Assembly (NCBI RefSeq): GCF_024347515.1
Contig: NZ_AP025492.1
Location: forward strand, 1,364,001-1,428,000
Source: Vibrio gigantis
GTDB lineage: Bacteria > Pseudomonadota > Gammaproteobacteria > Enterobacterales > Vibrionaceae
DNA length: 64,000 nt
Reading direction: 5' to 3'
Made by a program: the position numbers and the translations under genes. Under the pieces are notes generated by a model. It was given only the letters and a program-made list of their open reading frames with translations. It was not told the origin of the DNA and made no database searches. This document shows, in pieces, positions 63,601-64,000 of this stretch (its first letter is position 1; each line of letters begins with the position of its first letter).

Positions 63601-64000
63601 GTCACGTACCCTTAATATGTGTCTGTAACATTACGCTAACATTTAAAGCTGAGCTTTCTCAACTGAGTTTTTGCTCTACTTTGTAGGGTTTGATGACAGG
63701 TCAGATTCTTTGTAAGTGTTAGATTGGTCACTTACATTTCAAGCTCTTGCTGGGAATGGGAATGGTAATAGGAAAGGGGAGGAACTGAATCCGGATCGTG
63801 ACAAGTGTGGCTCTATATTCAGCGAAAAATAATAATCTCACATTAATTTCTCAAATAAATAAAAACCCTCTGAATACTTACCAATCTCAAGAAATAACAT
63901 TCTAAAAATGATCGTGTAACAACTCTTTAACTGATTGTATTGTCGCTGTGTTCTCTGTCTTAGTTGCATATCGTTACCAAGCTCAGAACATACCATTATT
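63601..64000. other. Intergenic region at the window end
   Basis: About 400 bases that should include the promoter of the MFS/GST operon. Purine-rich stretch around 63750-63795. No gene, hairpin or repeat was recognised. Confidence 0.4.

Overview
The window looks like a stretch of a Vibrio chromosome, most likely chromosome 1 of a Splendidus-clade or related marine species. Reasons: the H-NOX plus hybrid-kinase NO sensor pair, the ycjX-ycjF-tyrR synteny, several c-di-GMP cyclases with different sensors, a ToxR-type membrane regulator, MipA/OmpV, a hemerythrin-GGDEF next to pheST, and protein sequences that read as Vibrionaceae throughout. The species call is an inference; no rRNA or tRNA gene was seen.

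Layout. 0-10 kb: a chemoreceptor with a periplasmic heme-c motif, then amino-acid uptake and use (tyrosine-type permease behind an aromatic-rich leader ORF; sdaC-sdaA for serine), nudL, and the H-NOX/kinase NO switch. 10-20 kb: pabB, class I fumarase, ycjX-ycjF-tyrR-rimJ (with a palindromic TyrR box in front of tyrR) and a GAF-GGDEF cyclase. 20-27 kb: a small ORF and a DUF2760/Hsp70/Hsp70 operon with a possible heat-shock promoter. 27-36.6 kb: a CHASE-GGDEF cyclase, a DEDDh exonuclease, two small exported ferredoxin-like-fold proteins, a ToxR-like regulator with a membrane partner, TerB, a PhoD-like phosphatase with an acidic partner, and OmpV. 36.8-44.7 kb: hrpA, a small outer-membrane barrel, an overlapping gene pair resembling DnaT and phage replication protein P, and a protein with a RelA/SpoT-like synthetase fold. 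45-50.6 kb: a TetR regulator with four matching operators and an RND exporter / LolA-like / outer-membrane-barrel operon. 50.8-55.6 kb: hemerythrin-GGDEF and pheST.

55.6-61.7 kb is accessory DNA. It follows the pheT terminator, where ihfA would normally be expected. It holds a four-TM protein with a GAF-like cytosolic region, a 40-aa acidic protein, a convergent OLD-family ATPase-Toprim nuclease, an integrase remnant, and an alpha/beta hydrolase whose 3' end recurs twice downstream around a small cargo (a 40-aa membrane peptide and a ribbon-helix-helix-like protein). It reads as a defence-type island next to an integration hotspot. A GST-like gene and a YbfB/YjiJ-type MFS gene close the window.

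The best candidates for undescribed biology are: the TM-GAF/acidic peptide/OLD cluster; the aromatic leader with a C-rich Rho-type region in front of the tyrosine permease; the TetR-RND-LolA-like-barrel lipid-export-type operon with its operator family; the 143-nt overlapping DnaT-like/P-like pair; the RelA/SpoT-like protein; and the repeated hydrolase 3' ends. All functions come from reading motifs by eye; no database search was run.
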